Shown in pieces: positions 53,936-64,000 of a stretch of DNA of 64,000 nucleotides. The translations under genes and the position numbers were made by a program. The notes under the pieces are model-generated. The model did no database searches and was not told where the DNA came from. It saw only the letters and a list, made by a program, of their open reading frames with translations. Source of the DNA: Phytophthora sp. 'mugwort' (lineage: Eukaryota > Oomycota > Peronosporomycetes > Peronosporales > Peronosporaceae); assembly GCA_033558025.1 (NCBI GenBank), contig JAUCEF010000001.1, forward strand, positions 1,488,001 to 1,552,000, in the 5' to 3' direction. The first letter of the stretch is position 1. Each line of letters starts with the position of its first letter.

Positions 53936-54775
53936 TTGCTTCGCTCGATTCTGACGGTCATGGATAAAGCTGTTCACAGGCATAATCGCTCACCCCCAGC
54001 TGATGTTCCCTTGCCACGCCTTGATCCAAAGCTGTACTTTGAACCCACGGCGACAATGAACGCTCTGGTGTACAAGACGTGGTCCCAGTCGAGTCTTATT
54101 TGCTGGCGAATTCGCTGAGCTGGGTGTCGACGATCCTTGGTACGTGGGGTGGCTGCCCAAGCCTGCAGAGCTCCCATACAACACATTATTTACGCAGGAA
54201 TAATCCAGAGTTCTTTTGGTTTGTTCTCGAAGACTTTTCGCCGCGAAGTCGAGCTGAAAAGAAACGAGTGAATCCCGGCAAACCATGTCACCATCGCACA
54301 ACAAATATGGATAAAAAACAAAGCACACGAAAGCTCGCCTATTTCGCCGAGTCAGATTCATCGACGAAGACCTCGATAACTCATCTAGAAGACAACCGGC
54401 TTCACTGGCGCAGGAGACGACACCATGTACCTCGCCCATCGACGGTCCGATGGACAATTCCGAAGTGGATTACTAGCCTCCAGAAGCTCCGCGAGTGGGA
54501 GGCCCAATTCAGTATTGCACACGAGCGACAAGAACCGCCAAGTGCGCACGACGTCGGCCACTAGTCATCCAGGCTGAGCGACGAGGTTGAATCACTTATA
54601 TCAAGAAGAATACAAGTGATCTGAGCCCAAAAATGAATTACCCGGCGAATTCGATGAGCTCACTCGACGAAGAGCCGGCAAAAAAAAAAAAAAAAAGCAA
54701 GCGACCGGCAACGTGAGGAGCTATTGACGGGAGATAGCTGTGAATAGACGATGGAACTGAGAGATTCGAAGTGAA
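53936..54775 (+). pseudogene. decayed gene in front of the second chromodomain
   Basis: Coding-like pieces in changing frames: DPKLYFEPTATMNALVYKTW (near 54030), VDDPWYVGWLPKPAELPYNT (near 54125) and SMSSLDEEPAKKKKKKK (near 54650), the last at a run of A. Their order and closeness to the chromodomain at 54776 suggest that they belong to one gene. I do not recognise the N-terminal family. Confidence 0.35.
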
Positions 54776-54967
54776 GCCGTCCTCGACGATCAAATGCCGC
54801 TCTCGAGCGATACAGAACATTCTCCGCGATTGTTCTTGGTGAAATGGGCTGGCTATTATGAGCCAAGCTGGGAACCCTTGTCGTCATATGGAGGACTTTT
54901 TAATGTTTTCGACAAAAGAATCGTTAAAAATCGTCTGCCGACAGTGCAAGTTGCAGATGTGCGCTAA
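54776..54967 (+). pseudogene. chromodomain relic
   Basis: One frame reads RLFLVKWAGYYEPSWEPLSS and then FDKRIVKNRLPTVQVADVR to a stop. The pattern V-K-W-x-G-Y...S-W-E-P is the chromodomain core with its aromatic cage residues. Chromodomains occur in chromoviral integrases and in chromatin proteins; no integrase precedes it here. It is a second, different chromodomain relic from that at 4.9-5.1 kb. Confidence 0.6.
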
Positions 54968-55550
54968 AAGACTATTGGAAGCGATAATGAATACCGTCAA
55001 GAACGCGCGGATCGTGACCAACGGTGTCGCCATCACACAACAAAGCTGCGTCATCAACGTGGTTAATTGCCACACACTACGTGTCAACGTAAAACGATTG
55101 CAGGGTCTGGAATCTGATAGATTTTCTTTGAGAAGCACTGCCAGGACCAAGGTAGGTTAGGCTCCGCCAACCAGCGCTCGTAGGGACAGCATATCACAAA
55201 CTTCAGATGCACGGTTGCAATTCAAAGGTCGGCCCCTTTAATAAGAACGCGAGCATCCATGTCGAAGCGGATTTCTTGGCAGGGTACGGCTCTCGGCTTC
55301 GACGGTGCCGGCGCCGATGAGGTGTGCGACGGGATGAAGTCGTTCGAGATAACCGAGAGCAGCACGATAGCCTGGACCATCGTCGAGCCGCACAAAATAC
55401 GCTATATACTGATGGAGTGCAGCTCGCAAGCGTATGATTCTGCGAGTGATTTACTTGCGGGTGGCGATGATAGATGGTCACTTGCCCTAAGAAGGATGAA
55501 GTATCTATCTACACGGTATTGATGCAACAACGGAGGCCTCTTCCCCCAAG
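54968..55550. other. no confident gene
   Basis: A plus-strand frame at 55259-55522 (EVCDGMKSFEITESSTIAWT, then LRRMKYLSTRY) directly precedes MULE A and may be its N-terminal part, but this is not certain. Confidence 0.3.
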
Positions 55551-57192
55551 ATGAAGAAACTGACGGCGACTCAACAGGCATTCTGCCGTGACTTGGCGGA
55601 TCACCATCTCCGCCCAATGCGGATTCGCCACGTGATGTCGCGTAAATATGACACGTTTCTAGAAGACCTTCCAGCATCTCAGCACACTCCAGAACTTTGT
55701 GAACCATCACGCGCGCACGAATCTGAAAAAAAAACGACCGTGTCGACGATGTGAGGGAATGGATCCATGCGCACGCGTTCACTGGCGGGGAAGCAATTAA
55801 GCAGCTCTTCACTTTTGGCCACCATTTGTATCGCGAGGGCAAGGGCGGTGGGTAACGGCCCCGATGAACGTTCATTCATCGTAGGACCGATCTCAAAAGC
55901 GGTCGTTATGAGACTAATGGTTCCTCCGGGGACTTTCATTCTACACGTTGATGCTACATACAAAATGAACTATCAGGTTCTTGAACTGGTTGTCAGAGTG
56001 TCGGATCGATTGCGTGGTTCCACGTTGGGGCTGTATTCATCATTTCACAGGAAACGCAGCTGGTTGTCTAGCGTGCGTTGATGCCACTGAAGATATTGTA
56101 CTTCTGGATCACGGGTAGGGAGCTTCAGATGAACGTTCATTCATCGTAGGACCGACCTCAAAAGCGGTCGTTATGAGACTAATGGTTCCTCCGGGGACTT
56201 TCATTCTACACGTTGATGCTACATACAAAATGAACTATCGGATTTTACTGGTTGTCAGAGTGTCGGATCGATTGCGTGGTTCCACGTTGGGGCTGTATTC
56301 ATCATTTCACAGGAAACGCAACTGGTTGTCCAGCGTGCGTTGATGTCACTGAAGAGATTGTACTTCTGGATCACGGGTAGGGAGCTTCAGGTCCAATTTG
56401 CGATGGGAGACGCCGATAAAGCCCAGCACAACGCTCTGGACGCCGTATTTGGGAAGTACAATGTATTCAAAAACACTTGTGTGTTTCTTCCATGCCATGA
56501 AGAACGGCTACGAAGCAATCCGAGAAATTCCCTCGGGCGTCGCGGCTTCCATCGTGCACGACATGTACGAGCTACATTTCGCGCGCAGCGAAAGCTCATA
56601 TATCTGGCTGCGGGACCGCGGTTTAGCAAATGGATGAAATACACTGATCTGCATGCGTTTGCGCACTACAAATGGTCGCAGTGACTTACTGGTCGATTTA
56701 GAGCGTTGCAAGTGTACATAACGCCGTGTGGGTTTGCGTCCACCAATGATCCAGCGGAGACTTTCAACGCACTGCTCAAGCGCGACTACACGCTCAGGCG
56801 TCGTCTTAAAATGGGCGCTCTGCTGAAAGAACTACGGAATTGCTGCGAAGACTAGTCGTCCAACCCGCGACAGTTCCGTTTCGACGTCGTTCCGGCGGCG
56901 ACCCTCGTGCGGCACCTATCCGAACTGCTGCGAGAAATGCTTTTAACGACATTAGACGGCGTTCGGGTCGAGAACCTGAATGCTGGGTGCATTCAAGTGT
57001 ACTCTCACCTGGCCAAACGGATCGTTGTCGCCCCTAACAAGCGGTCAGAGGCATGTATTGCAGTGTTGGCCCAGATGGAAGCTAACTACGCACGCATGGG
57101 GGTGGAAGGACAGCCATGGGACGGCTGGTTGTGGACATTTACCAAACGCGGTGTGGATGCAATTACTTCTACGCGTTTGGAGTTTGTATCCA
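55551..57192 (+). pseudogene. MULE (Mutator-like) transposase, copy A, frameshifted and cut by a Gypsy LTR
   Basis: The ATG at 55551 opens LTATQQAFCRDLADHHLRPM. The frame shifts near 55680-55740 (at a run of nine A) and continues as LQNFVNHHARTNLKK and VREWIHAHAFTGEEAIKQLF. The DDE core follows: FILHVDATYKMNY (first Asp) near 55945 and QFAMGDADKAQHNALDAVFG (second Asp) near 56397. After another shift come MKNGYEAIREIPSGVAASIV and DMYELHFARSESSYIWLRDR. The C-terminal part reads ITSTRLEFVS and is cut at 57192 by a Gypsy LTR. A 265-bp tandem duplication lies inside. MULE enzymes cut and paste DNA; this copy is dead. Confidence 0.85.
55863..56389 (+). repeat. tandem duplication inside MULE A (265 and 262 bp)
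   Basis: 55863-56127 and 56128-56389 both begin GATGAACGTTCATTCATCGT and both end GGTAGGGAGCTTCA. They differ by point changes and by one 3-bp length difference (near AACTATCAGGTTCTTGAAC versus AACTATCGGATTTTAC). The duplicated piece contains the first catalytic Asp motif, so the transposase reads it twice in shifted frames. The inverted copy at the right end of the window has the same duplication. Confidence 0.9.
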
Positions 57193-59130
57193 TGTTGTAA
57201 CGGACTGTGTCCGTTAGTTACGTAAGTAAGTAGGTTTCTATTATATATTACATTAGTAGGTAGCTATCCTCCTATTGGTTGATTATGAGGCCAGACCCAT
57301 ATCGACCAATCAGGAGTCGATCCACATTCGAGTGGCTCACAGAAGTCCGGGAAACTTTTCCTCGGACTTAAAAATAAAAATAGAGTTAACTTTGCAACTA
57401 AAGTGACACTTGGGTTTGTTAATTAGAAGCTTCTTCTGTTACTAAAAGTGTAAGCTAGTAACGGTAACTCTTACCCCCCTACATCTGATAGCACTTCGAT
57501 GTTCTTCCAATGCCCAAGTACGAGATGAGCCTGGAAGAGTCCTAGCGACCCCAGCGACAACGCTGGATCACTCGGCATTCTCATCTCACCACCGTCCAGT
57601 GCAAGCCCTACACCGCATCGCGGCGGTGTCAGGAGAAGTCTTCGTAACGTCGCTGCTGAGCTCAGCGACGCCCAAACGACAACGTGAAGCCATTCAAGCG
57701 TTCATGTCAGGCGAGCTCGCCGAAGCGAATCGGTGAGTATCAACTCCCTCGCGTGGCTCGCGGAACGATGCTGTCAAGATGGAGACGTCGCTTACTCTGG
57801 TATTGGACAAGACCGTCTGCCACTGAAACACTGGTTCCGCGAAGTCGACAATCGCTTCGAGGCTAATCGAAGCGACCCCAGCAAGAATTAACTTCTTGCT
57901 GTCTCGCCTGTCCAAAAACGAAGGAGTGGGCCCTAGGCAAATTGGTTGCCGACCCCAATGCGTTCCCCACTCTGGAGATCATCCAGAGTGACGTGCGACT
58001 CGCATTCGAGCCTCCACACGAGGCACGCATACGAGCAGACTTCTTTGCTCTAAAGCTAGATTGACTGTCAATGCGCGATTACGTTCATAAGCCACGACAC
58101 TTAGTTCCATGTGTAGTTACGAACCCATCGACATGGCCTCACAAGTCCACGTCTTTATTTTTGGTATGCGCGAGGGCTTGACGCGCTATTCTATCACGCG
58201 CGAACCCGAAGTCCCTGGAAGAGGCCTTCGCCCTCGCGCTACGCGATGACGATACTGTGTCGTCTTCATACTCCCGCGGTCCCGGTCGAAGCCCGCGGGT
58301 CAGCGCCCGAGCCAATAGAGATCGACGCGAACGACATTCCTGTTGGCCGCAGTCGATTGCCCAACCTCGGCACTCGCACCACGAGTATCACGACCTGCTA
58401 CCGCCGTGGTAAGCAGGGCCATTGCGCGGCAGTCTGCCGGTTTCCCGCGCTGCTGCGCCCGTCTACGCGAACTCAGTCGCCCCGAGGGACGATGCTCCTC
58501 GCCAGACGGTCCAGCCAAAAAACGATCAGGCCCAGCATGTGCGGGGCGCCCTACTGACTGGAACGGAGGTCCGGATCCCCGGTGGCAACCGAACCTCCTA
58601 GCCCCTATGTGCAGAATGCACATTTTAATGCTACCACCACCAGCGGTGATTCCAGACTGATCTTCGTCAGTCTGTTCGTCGCTGGCATGCGGCGTCCACT
58701 CCGGGCGCTTCTCGACTCCGGCTCGCCGAATAACTTCTTTAGGGCGTCATGTCTGTCGCTACTACCCGCTTCGGTTCCGGTCCGTGAGGGGATGGGTGAT
58801 TCATCGTCAATTTGGCTGACGTGAAGCCGTATCGTGTGCCGCGGCGAGTGGTCTCGCTCCCGTATACTTTCGACGGCTTCCGCAGCAACGACGGGTTTAT
58901 GATGTACTAGATGAATGACGCTTTCACTACATCCTAGGAATACCTTGGCTTGCACGGTATCGTCCGCAGATTGACTGTCTGGCCCGATCGGGGACCCGAT
59001 TCCGTCCCTCTGCGACCAGATCGCGGAGACGTATGCTCATGATTCATTCTATGCGAACATCATTGACCATCTGCGCGAGCCGACCCTCAAGTCCGAAAAG
59101 AAACTCACGGGTCCCGTTCGTTCTCACATC
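57193..59130 (+). mobile_element. Ty3/Gypsy retrotransposon fragment: 5' LTR, gag, protease
   Basis: The LTR appears to be 57193-57483 (starts TGTTGTAACGGACTG, ends CCCCCCTACA; a TATA-like TTAAAAATAAAAATAG lies near 57370). Gag follows in broken frames: SQVHVFIFGMREGLTRYS near 58140 and AFALALRDDDTV near 58225, then APEPIEIDAND. The zinc knuckle CYRRGKQGHCAAVC has Arg where the second Cys belongs. The protease D-S-G motif is in ALLDSGSPNNFF near 58705. Reverse transcriptase, RNase H, integrase and the 3' LTR are absent, so the element is truncated at about 59130. It begins exactly where MULE A stops. Confidence 0.75.
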
Positions 59131-59548
59131 GGTAGATTTCTTTTAGGGTCGTATTCAGTAATGACGTCGACTTAGATCGGGCTATTTAACATATGGTGCT
59201 TTTGCGTTGATCGGGGTTTAGGTCGGAACACTTCTGGCACTTTGCCTCCTCGACTTCATCCACAGGATGCCTTTTGGCGATTAGGTGCATGAGACGGAAA
59301 TAAGTTGCATACGACGGAAACTCACACCGAATTAATTAATAGTAGCCGGCACTTCCATAGGTGATTCCAACTCCATCTAAACACTTCGCATTAGTCGACT
59401 TGGGCACCTTCAGAAGCTGAAAGCCCCGCTCTTTACGAAGCATATCCCCAGCAACAGCGTGCCAATGACGTGGATGGGGGGGTGATCTCCCATTCTTCTT
59501 CCAGGATGACGAGATGGTCGTTGAGGGAAAGCGCCGCTCGTCGACCAC
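59131..59548. other. no gene recognised; truncated end of the Gypsy fragment
   Basis: A minus-strand frame at 59336-59650 shows no family resemblance. Confidence 0.35.
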
Positions 59549-61316
59549 TTGGGCGGTAACAGAACCAACCGCGCCAGGAAAGTACCAGCACCGAATCGCA
59601 TCATCCAACGGCGGATAACACTCACACCGACTTCCAAGTCGTGTCGGCATCTCTTATGGAATCATCGCAAGCAGTTGAAGCAGGAGAGGGTGCCGTTGCC
59701 GTACCAACACCTGCGAAAAAGGGTCGAGGTTCTCGGACGGTTTGAATGTACAAAGGCTACAAGTACACAAGGGCTGGTTTCCCGGGCAGAAGACAGTCAA
59801 CAGGAGCAGCGGGTACCGTCGAACGAAATGCACTGCTACCCTAGAGTTGTAGATGCCAGCGCATGAGTTGGTGAGAGCAGGCAATCACATCTGCCCAGTC
59901 CCAGTCAGTGTAAGCGGTCATGCCAACAGCGTGGAGGCCCAGATGAAAGCAATGGTCGATCGCCTAGCGACAACAAACCTGGACATGTCGGCAAATGATA
60001 TTTGGAAGAATCTATGCAAGACATTTTATTCCGCCAGCGATGATCGCATTCTTGAAGGGTTGCCTGAAGAACAGGTGATCACTCGAGTCGGACAAGTAAA
60101 GCGACAATATTTCGGTGGCGAGCTGCATGGCGTAGTGGAAGTGCGTCCATTTTCAATGATTCCAAGAACAAGCTGTCATTTTTTCAGGTTCCATTTGGTG
60201 ACCCCGAACAATAAGCCCACACGAAATCCCAATCGCGGCATTGGGTGGGCTCATCCAGCGCTGATGGAAGTGCTTTCGGCCCATAGCATTTCGCCCTTCA
60301 TAGATGATACTTTCAGGTGTGTCCCGAAAGGCTTCTACCAGTGTATTGTGCTTATGGCGGAAGATCGCGCGCGCTGCATGTTTGTTCCAATTTTCTATGA
60401 GCTGTGTAGCAACAAGAGCGAGGAGACGTACTGGGAACTGTTGGATCAAATTATCAAGAGCACGGATTGCAATCTACAACCCGCAGATGTCGTTTGTGAT
60501 TTCGAGTTCGGCATGGCCAAAGGTGTTCAAGCCCAGTTTTCTAACGCCGAAGTCATCGGCTGCGAAAGTGGCGATGGCTAAGGGTGTACTAGACGTGCTC
60601 ACCGTCATTGAGCGCGACGAAGTAGACAGCGTCGGCATTGCGTGGGCAAAAGCGGAAATCAAGGCTAGGTGCGCCCGCCTCGGTCATCCGTATTCCACAA
60701 CAAAGTGGAGGCTGTTAGGGGCGTATCTCCGCAAAACCTGGCTGAAACGCTATTCCGTGCATGAATGGAATGTCCATGGCTAAGAGGGCTCGTTGATATC
60801 GCGTACAAATAACCCCTTTGGACGCTTCAATCGGGAGCTGAATGGCGCGTTCAAGAAGTGCACAGACCTTCCAACGTTCATCAAGAGGATTCGGGAAATA
60901 TCGGATGACTATGTGCATAAGCAGATGCACACGACAACTGGTCTCTGCAGTAAACCTCTACGTGGTCTGCCTAACTTCGAAATACCAGAAGCGCTTGATC
61001 TGTCTAACGTCGATTTGGTCGACAGTGACGATGAATGCAAAACCGACGGCGATCTTGACGTTAACGAAGCCGATGAGTCCGAGTCCGACGAGTCGATCAA
61101 CAGTTTCGACAACGATTAGAAAGATGATGAGACCGGCAATGGCCTTGAAGACTTCTCCTTTGACTTTGAGGGAGACAGTGGCGATAATGAAGCCGACAAC
61201 GCACGTAATGGTAAGTGCTATACTTCACTCTTACGATAAGAAATGAGATCTGACACTGACACTCATGCTTGATTACAGGTACGTCTGCTGCTCACACTCA
61301 AGTGATCAATGTGTAG
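59549..61316 (+). pseudogene. MULE transposase of a second type (copy B), with an intron near the end
   Basis: The ATG frame 59853-60581 includes NRGIGWAHPALMEVLSAHSI, SPFIDDTFRCVPKGFYQCIV (first catalytic Asp region), FVPIFYELCSNKSEETYWEL and LQPADVVCDFEFGMAKGVQA (second Asp). A frame change near 60560, possibly with a deletion, leads to WAKAEIKARCARLGHPYSTT and WLKRYSVHEWNVHG, an in-frame stop at 60781-60783, then SLISRTNNPFGRFNRELNGA and an acidic tail with another in-frame stop at 61117-61119. A 68-bp intron (61211-61278, GTAAGT...ACAG) precedes the last codons. This type resembles MULEs that start with a FLYWCH-like finger; 59549-59850 may be its decayed remnant. Confidence 0.8.
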
Positions 61317-61699
61317 GGCGTCGGCTTCCACAGCTTGCACTTTATTCTTTCAAACCAGTTGCCATTTACATCTAACAGAAAATACATCAATTAGCACCAC
61401 CCGATCCACTCCTGCCAAGTCTCGGCATGGTCGTGTGTTTGGGTCAGAAAGCGAAGGGGGGGGGGGGCAACAACTGAAGCAGCCGCTGTATGTGGGGATT
61501 TTGCGAGTACTTCATTGCACGTTGGAGTTATTGATCTGGGGACCGACGAATAGGCATCCAGCCTTACGCGTATTTGCGATTTTGCAGCCGGACTATGGCG
61601 TAGACGCTAGTTATGTAGGCCTGGAAGCTGGCGAGAGGGAGGGAACGTCGGCCAACCCTTCAACAACTCGGAACTGGTAGAAGTGGATGAATATCTAAA
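61317..61699. other. no gene recognised
   Basis: It contains a run of 11 G near 61453. No coding frame with family resemblance. Confidence 0.4.
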
Positions 61700-62520
61700 G
61701 TGTATCCTTACTCGCTAGGAGCGTGCCAAGATACGGCACCAGCCAAGAAGCGAGCAGGGTCACTGCATATGGCACGGTCGCGCAAGCGATCTAACCAAAA
61801 GAAGTGTCGAATTACGCGGAACGGCACGCAGATGTACCATGAGAGCACAGTGAAGGCGAAGAAAACTAAGGCAATACTGCGTTTGCCTGGGATCATAGCA
61901 CGTCTCCGTGCTTTGCATGTGCGCCGACCGGAGTTTACGGCGCCCAGTGCACCCGCTGGTCCTATTGAGGCGGAAATGCCGTGGCCGGCCAACGTGGAGT
62001 ATGTTGAGGAATGCGAAGTGCCCGAGGGAATTGCGTTCGCAGATATTGGAGATGGAAATCCGTGCAAGTGTGTTGGTGACTGTATGGATACACGCAGCAA
62101 CGCAGCTCTCGCTATCTTCTGCACCCCTGATTGATGTGCACTTAGTGCAGCATGTAGCAACGTGCCCAGTACACTTCATGCCCCCATGAAGCCGGTCGTG
62201 TTGGCCTCAGTGTCTTCCCAACTACGTTTTTAGAAGTCGGCGACATTGTTGGAAAATATCCCGGGTGCTTGTGTGAATACGTAGCGCTCGTGGAAGGACA
62301 GCCCTTAGAGGCGTTGAAGCAGAATAGCGGCTACACTATGCTGCAAAACCAACCTTCCGTGACGGGGAAGCTACGAGCAGAAGGCACTGAACTTCATTTT
62401 GTTAGTATTCGAGTTGTGGTTAGCATCCAGTACAAAGTAAACAGGCGACTTGATGAAAAGAAATGTATAACGTTGTTTGCCTACACGCCATCATACATCC
62501 CCACGCGAGGAAATTCGTGA
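61700..62520 (+). pseudogene. SET-domain protein relic (pre-SET and part of SET)
   Basis: The frame to 62134 contains a basic stretch and PWPANVEYVEECEVPEGIAF, DIGDGNPCKCVGDCMDTRS and FCTPD; the cysteines look like a pre-SET zinc region (family pattern C-x-C-x3-C). After a stop, other frames give VGDIVGKYPGCLCEYVALVE and GQPLEALKQNSGYTMLQNQP (62240-62360), the start of a SET fold (G-D-x-V-G-x-Y-x-G, and S-G-Y-T-x). The catalytic N-H-S-C and later parts are not found. SET proteins methylate lysines, often on histones. The copy is dead and lies between two MULE relics. Confidence 0.5.
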
Positions 62521-62709
62521 TTAACAAGCGCCCTCGTGTATTGTTGAAAGAAAACCATAGGCAACATTATAACATGCATGAGGAGGCTGGACCTGGCCGT
62601 GCTGTAGTGCTAGGCGCTCAGAAAGTAAGAACAGGCCTACCGATAAAGGTCGTCCGTCAATGCTGCTCATCCCGTCGTGTGCAGCACCCCTCCCGCCTCT
62701 TCTTCCTGC
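62521..62709. other. spacer, no gene recognised
   Basis: Nothing with family resemblance. Confidence 0.4.
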
Positions 62710-64000
62710 TCACCAAACCTTCGCGCCCTTGACTGTCGATATGGCCACACGAGCGGACCAGGAACAGCACCTGGATACAAACTCCAAACGCGTAGAAGTA
62801 ATTGCATCCACACCGCGTTTGGTAAATGTCCACAACCAGCCGTCCCATGGCTGTCCTTCCACCCCCATGCGTGCGTAGTTAGCTTCCATCTGGGCCAACA
62901 CTGCAATACATGCCTCTGACCGCTTGTTAGGGGCGACAACGATCCGTTTGGCCAGGTGAGAGTACACTTGAATGCACCCAGCATTCAGGTTCTCGACCCG
63001 AACGCCGTCTAATGTCGTTAAAAGCTTTTCTCGCAGCAGTTCGGATAGGTGCCGCACGAGGGTCGCCGCCGGAACGACGTCGAAGCGGAACTGTCGCGGG
63101 TTGGACGACTAGTCTTCGCAGCAATTCCGTAGTTCTTTCAGCAGAGCGCCCATTTTAAGACGACGCCTGAGCGTGTAGTCGCGCTTGAGCAGTGCGTTGA
63201 AAGTCTCCGCTGGATCATTGGTGGACGCAAACCCACACGGCGTTATGTACACTTGCAACGCTCTAAATCGACCAGTAAGTCACTGCGACCATTTGTAGTG
63301 CGCAAACGCATGCAGATCAGTGTATTTCATCCATTTGCTAAACCGCGGTCCCGCAGCCAGATATATGAGCTTTCGCTGCGCGCGAAATGTAGCTCGTACA
63401 TGTCGTGCACGATGGAAGCCGCGACGCCCGAGGGAATTTCTCGGATTGCTTCGTAGCCGTTCTTCATGGCATGGAAGAAACACACAAGTGTTTTTGAATA
63501 CATTGTACTTCCCAAATACGGCGTCCAGAGCGTTGTGCTGGGCTTTATCGGCGTCTCCCATCGCAAATTGGACCTGAAGCTCCCTACCCGTGATCCAGAA
63601 GTACAATATCTTCAGTGACATCAACGCACGCTGGACAACCAGTTGCGTTTCCTGTGAAATGATGAATACAGCCCCAACGTGGAACCACGCAATCGATCCG
63701 ACACTCTGACAACCAGTAAAATCCGATATTTCATTTTGTATGTAGCATCAACGAGTAGAATGAAAGTCCCCGGAGGAACCATTAGTCTCATAACGACCGC
63801 TTTTGAGGTCGGTCCTACGATGAATGAACGTTCATCTGAAGCTCCCTACCCGTGATCCAGAAGTACAATATCTTCAGTGGCATCAACGCACGCTAGACAA
63901 CCAGTTGCGTTTCCTGTGAAATGATGAATACAGCCCCAACGTGGAACCACGCAATCGATCCGACACTCTGACAACCAGTTCAAGAACCTGATAGTTCATT
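62710..64000 (-). pseudogene. MULE transposase, inverted copy of MULE A, cut by the window end
   Basis: 62772-64000 is the reverse complement of 55964-57192: both are 1,229 bp and differ only by scattered point changes (for example ATATTG versus GATTG near the motif YFWITGRELQ). It has the same catalytic motif QFAMGDADKAQHNAL and the same internal tandem duplication. Unlike copy A it is not interrupted: after TRLEFVS the frame runs on as RCCSWSARVAISTVKGAKVW to a stop at about 62710. This gives the original C-terminus of the MULE. The start lies beyond the right edge of the window. Confidence 0.88.

Noticed and set aside
1..64000. CRISPR array, bacterial operons or riboswitches
   Set aside because: Spliced genes and eukaryotic transposons show nuclear eukaryotic DNA; no regularly spaced short repeats were seen.

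Overview
The window looks like a nuclear segment of a plant-pathogenic oomycete genome, most like Phytophthora or its downy-mildew relatives. The evidence is short GT-AG introns (61-85 bp, one of 288 bp), genes packed a few hundred bases apart in the middle, and flanks full of decayed transposons of families common in these organisms (Ty1/copia, Ty3/Gypsy, hAT, Tc1/mariner, pogo, two MULE types). I could not run any search, so the species is not determined and all family calls rest on motif reading.

Layout. 1-4.1 kb: a broken Ty1/copia retrotransposon. 4.4-5.8 kb (-): a broken chromodomain gene with a cysteine-protease-like C-terminal half. 6-9 kb: AT-rich inverted repeats, a mariner-like MITE relative and a Myb/SANT-like relic. 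8.9-11.7 kb (-): a hAT transposase relic carrying at least two nested insertions, one with clear 12-bp target-site repeats. 12.3-13.7 kb (-): Tc1/mariner. 15.7-17.2 kb (-): pogo/Tigger-like. 17.4-18.3 kb: an unknown frameshifted gene. 18.6-19.2 kb: an AT-rich island of unusual composition. 19.7-22.0 kb (-): an intact four-exon ARM-repeat gene (681 aa). 22.8-27.2 kb: broken genes (an unresolved spliced gene, a START-like family member, a 5'-truncated NmrA-like gene).

28.6-45.2 kb is the healthy gene-dense core: a TKL-type kinase with a degenerate kinase-like segment in front (+); PCF11, the 3'-end mRNA cleavage factor (-, 3 exons); MoaC of molybdenum cofactor synthesis (+, divergent from PCF11); a giant Tudor-like/ARM-like/acidic protein of 2,725 aa (-, 3 exons); a TAZ zinc-finger protein (-, 2 exons); and a small PARP-type zinc-finger protein (-). 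The last three carry modules typical of chromatin or transcription proteins, and PCF11 couples transcription to polyadenylation, so the core is biased to nuclear functions. No operon logic applies.

45.2-64 kb is repeat-rich again: a near-perfect 422-bp inverted repeat ending in TA-CAGT (a mariner-type foldback element), a smaller inverted repeat with a duplicated arm, a tRNA-like (SINE-like) sequence, another mariner relic, a second chromodomain relic, and a composite of MULE A / Gypsy LTR fragment / MULE B / SET-domain relic / MULE A in inverted orientation. The two MULE A copies match over 1,229 bp of equal length and share an internal tandem duplication. One copy is cut exactly where a Gypsy LTR begins, which orders the events. 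The strongest candidates for something undescribed are the chromodomain plus protease-like family, the giant Tudor/acidic protein, the stand-alone PARP zinc finger and the kinase with a pseudokinase-like front half.
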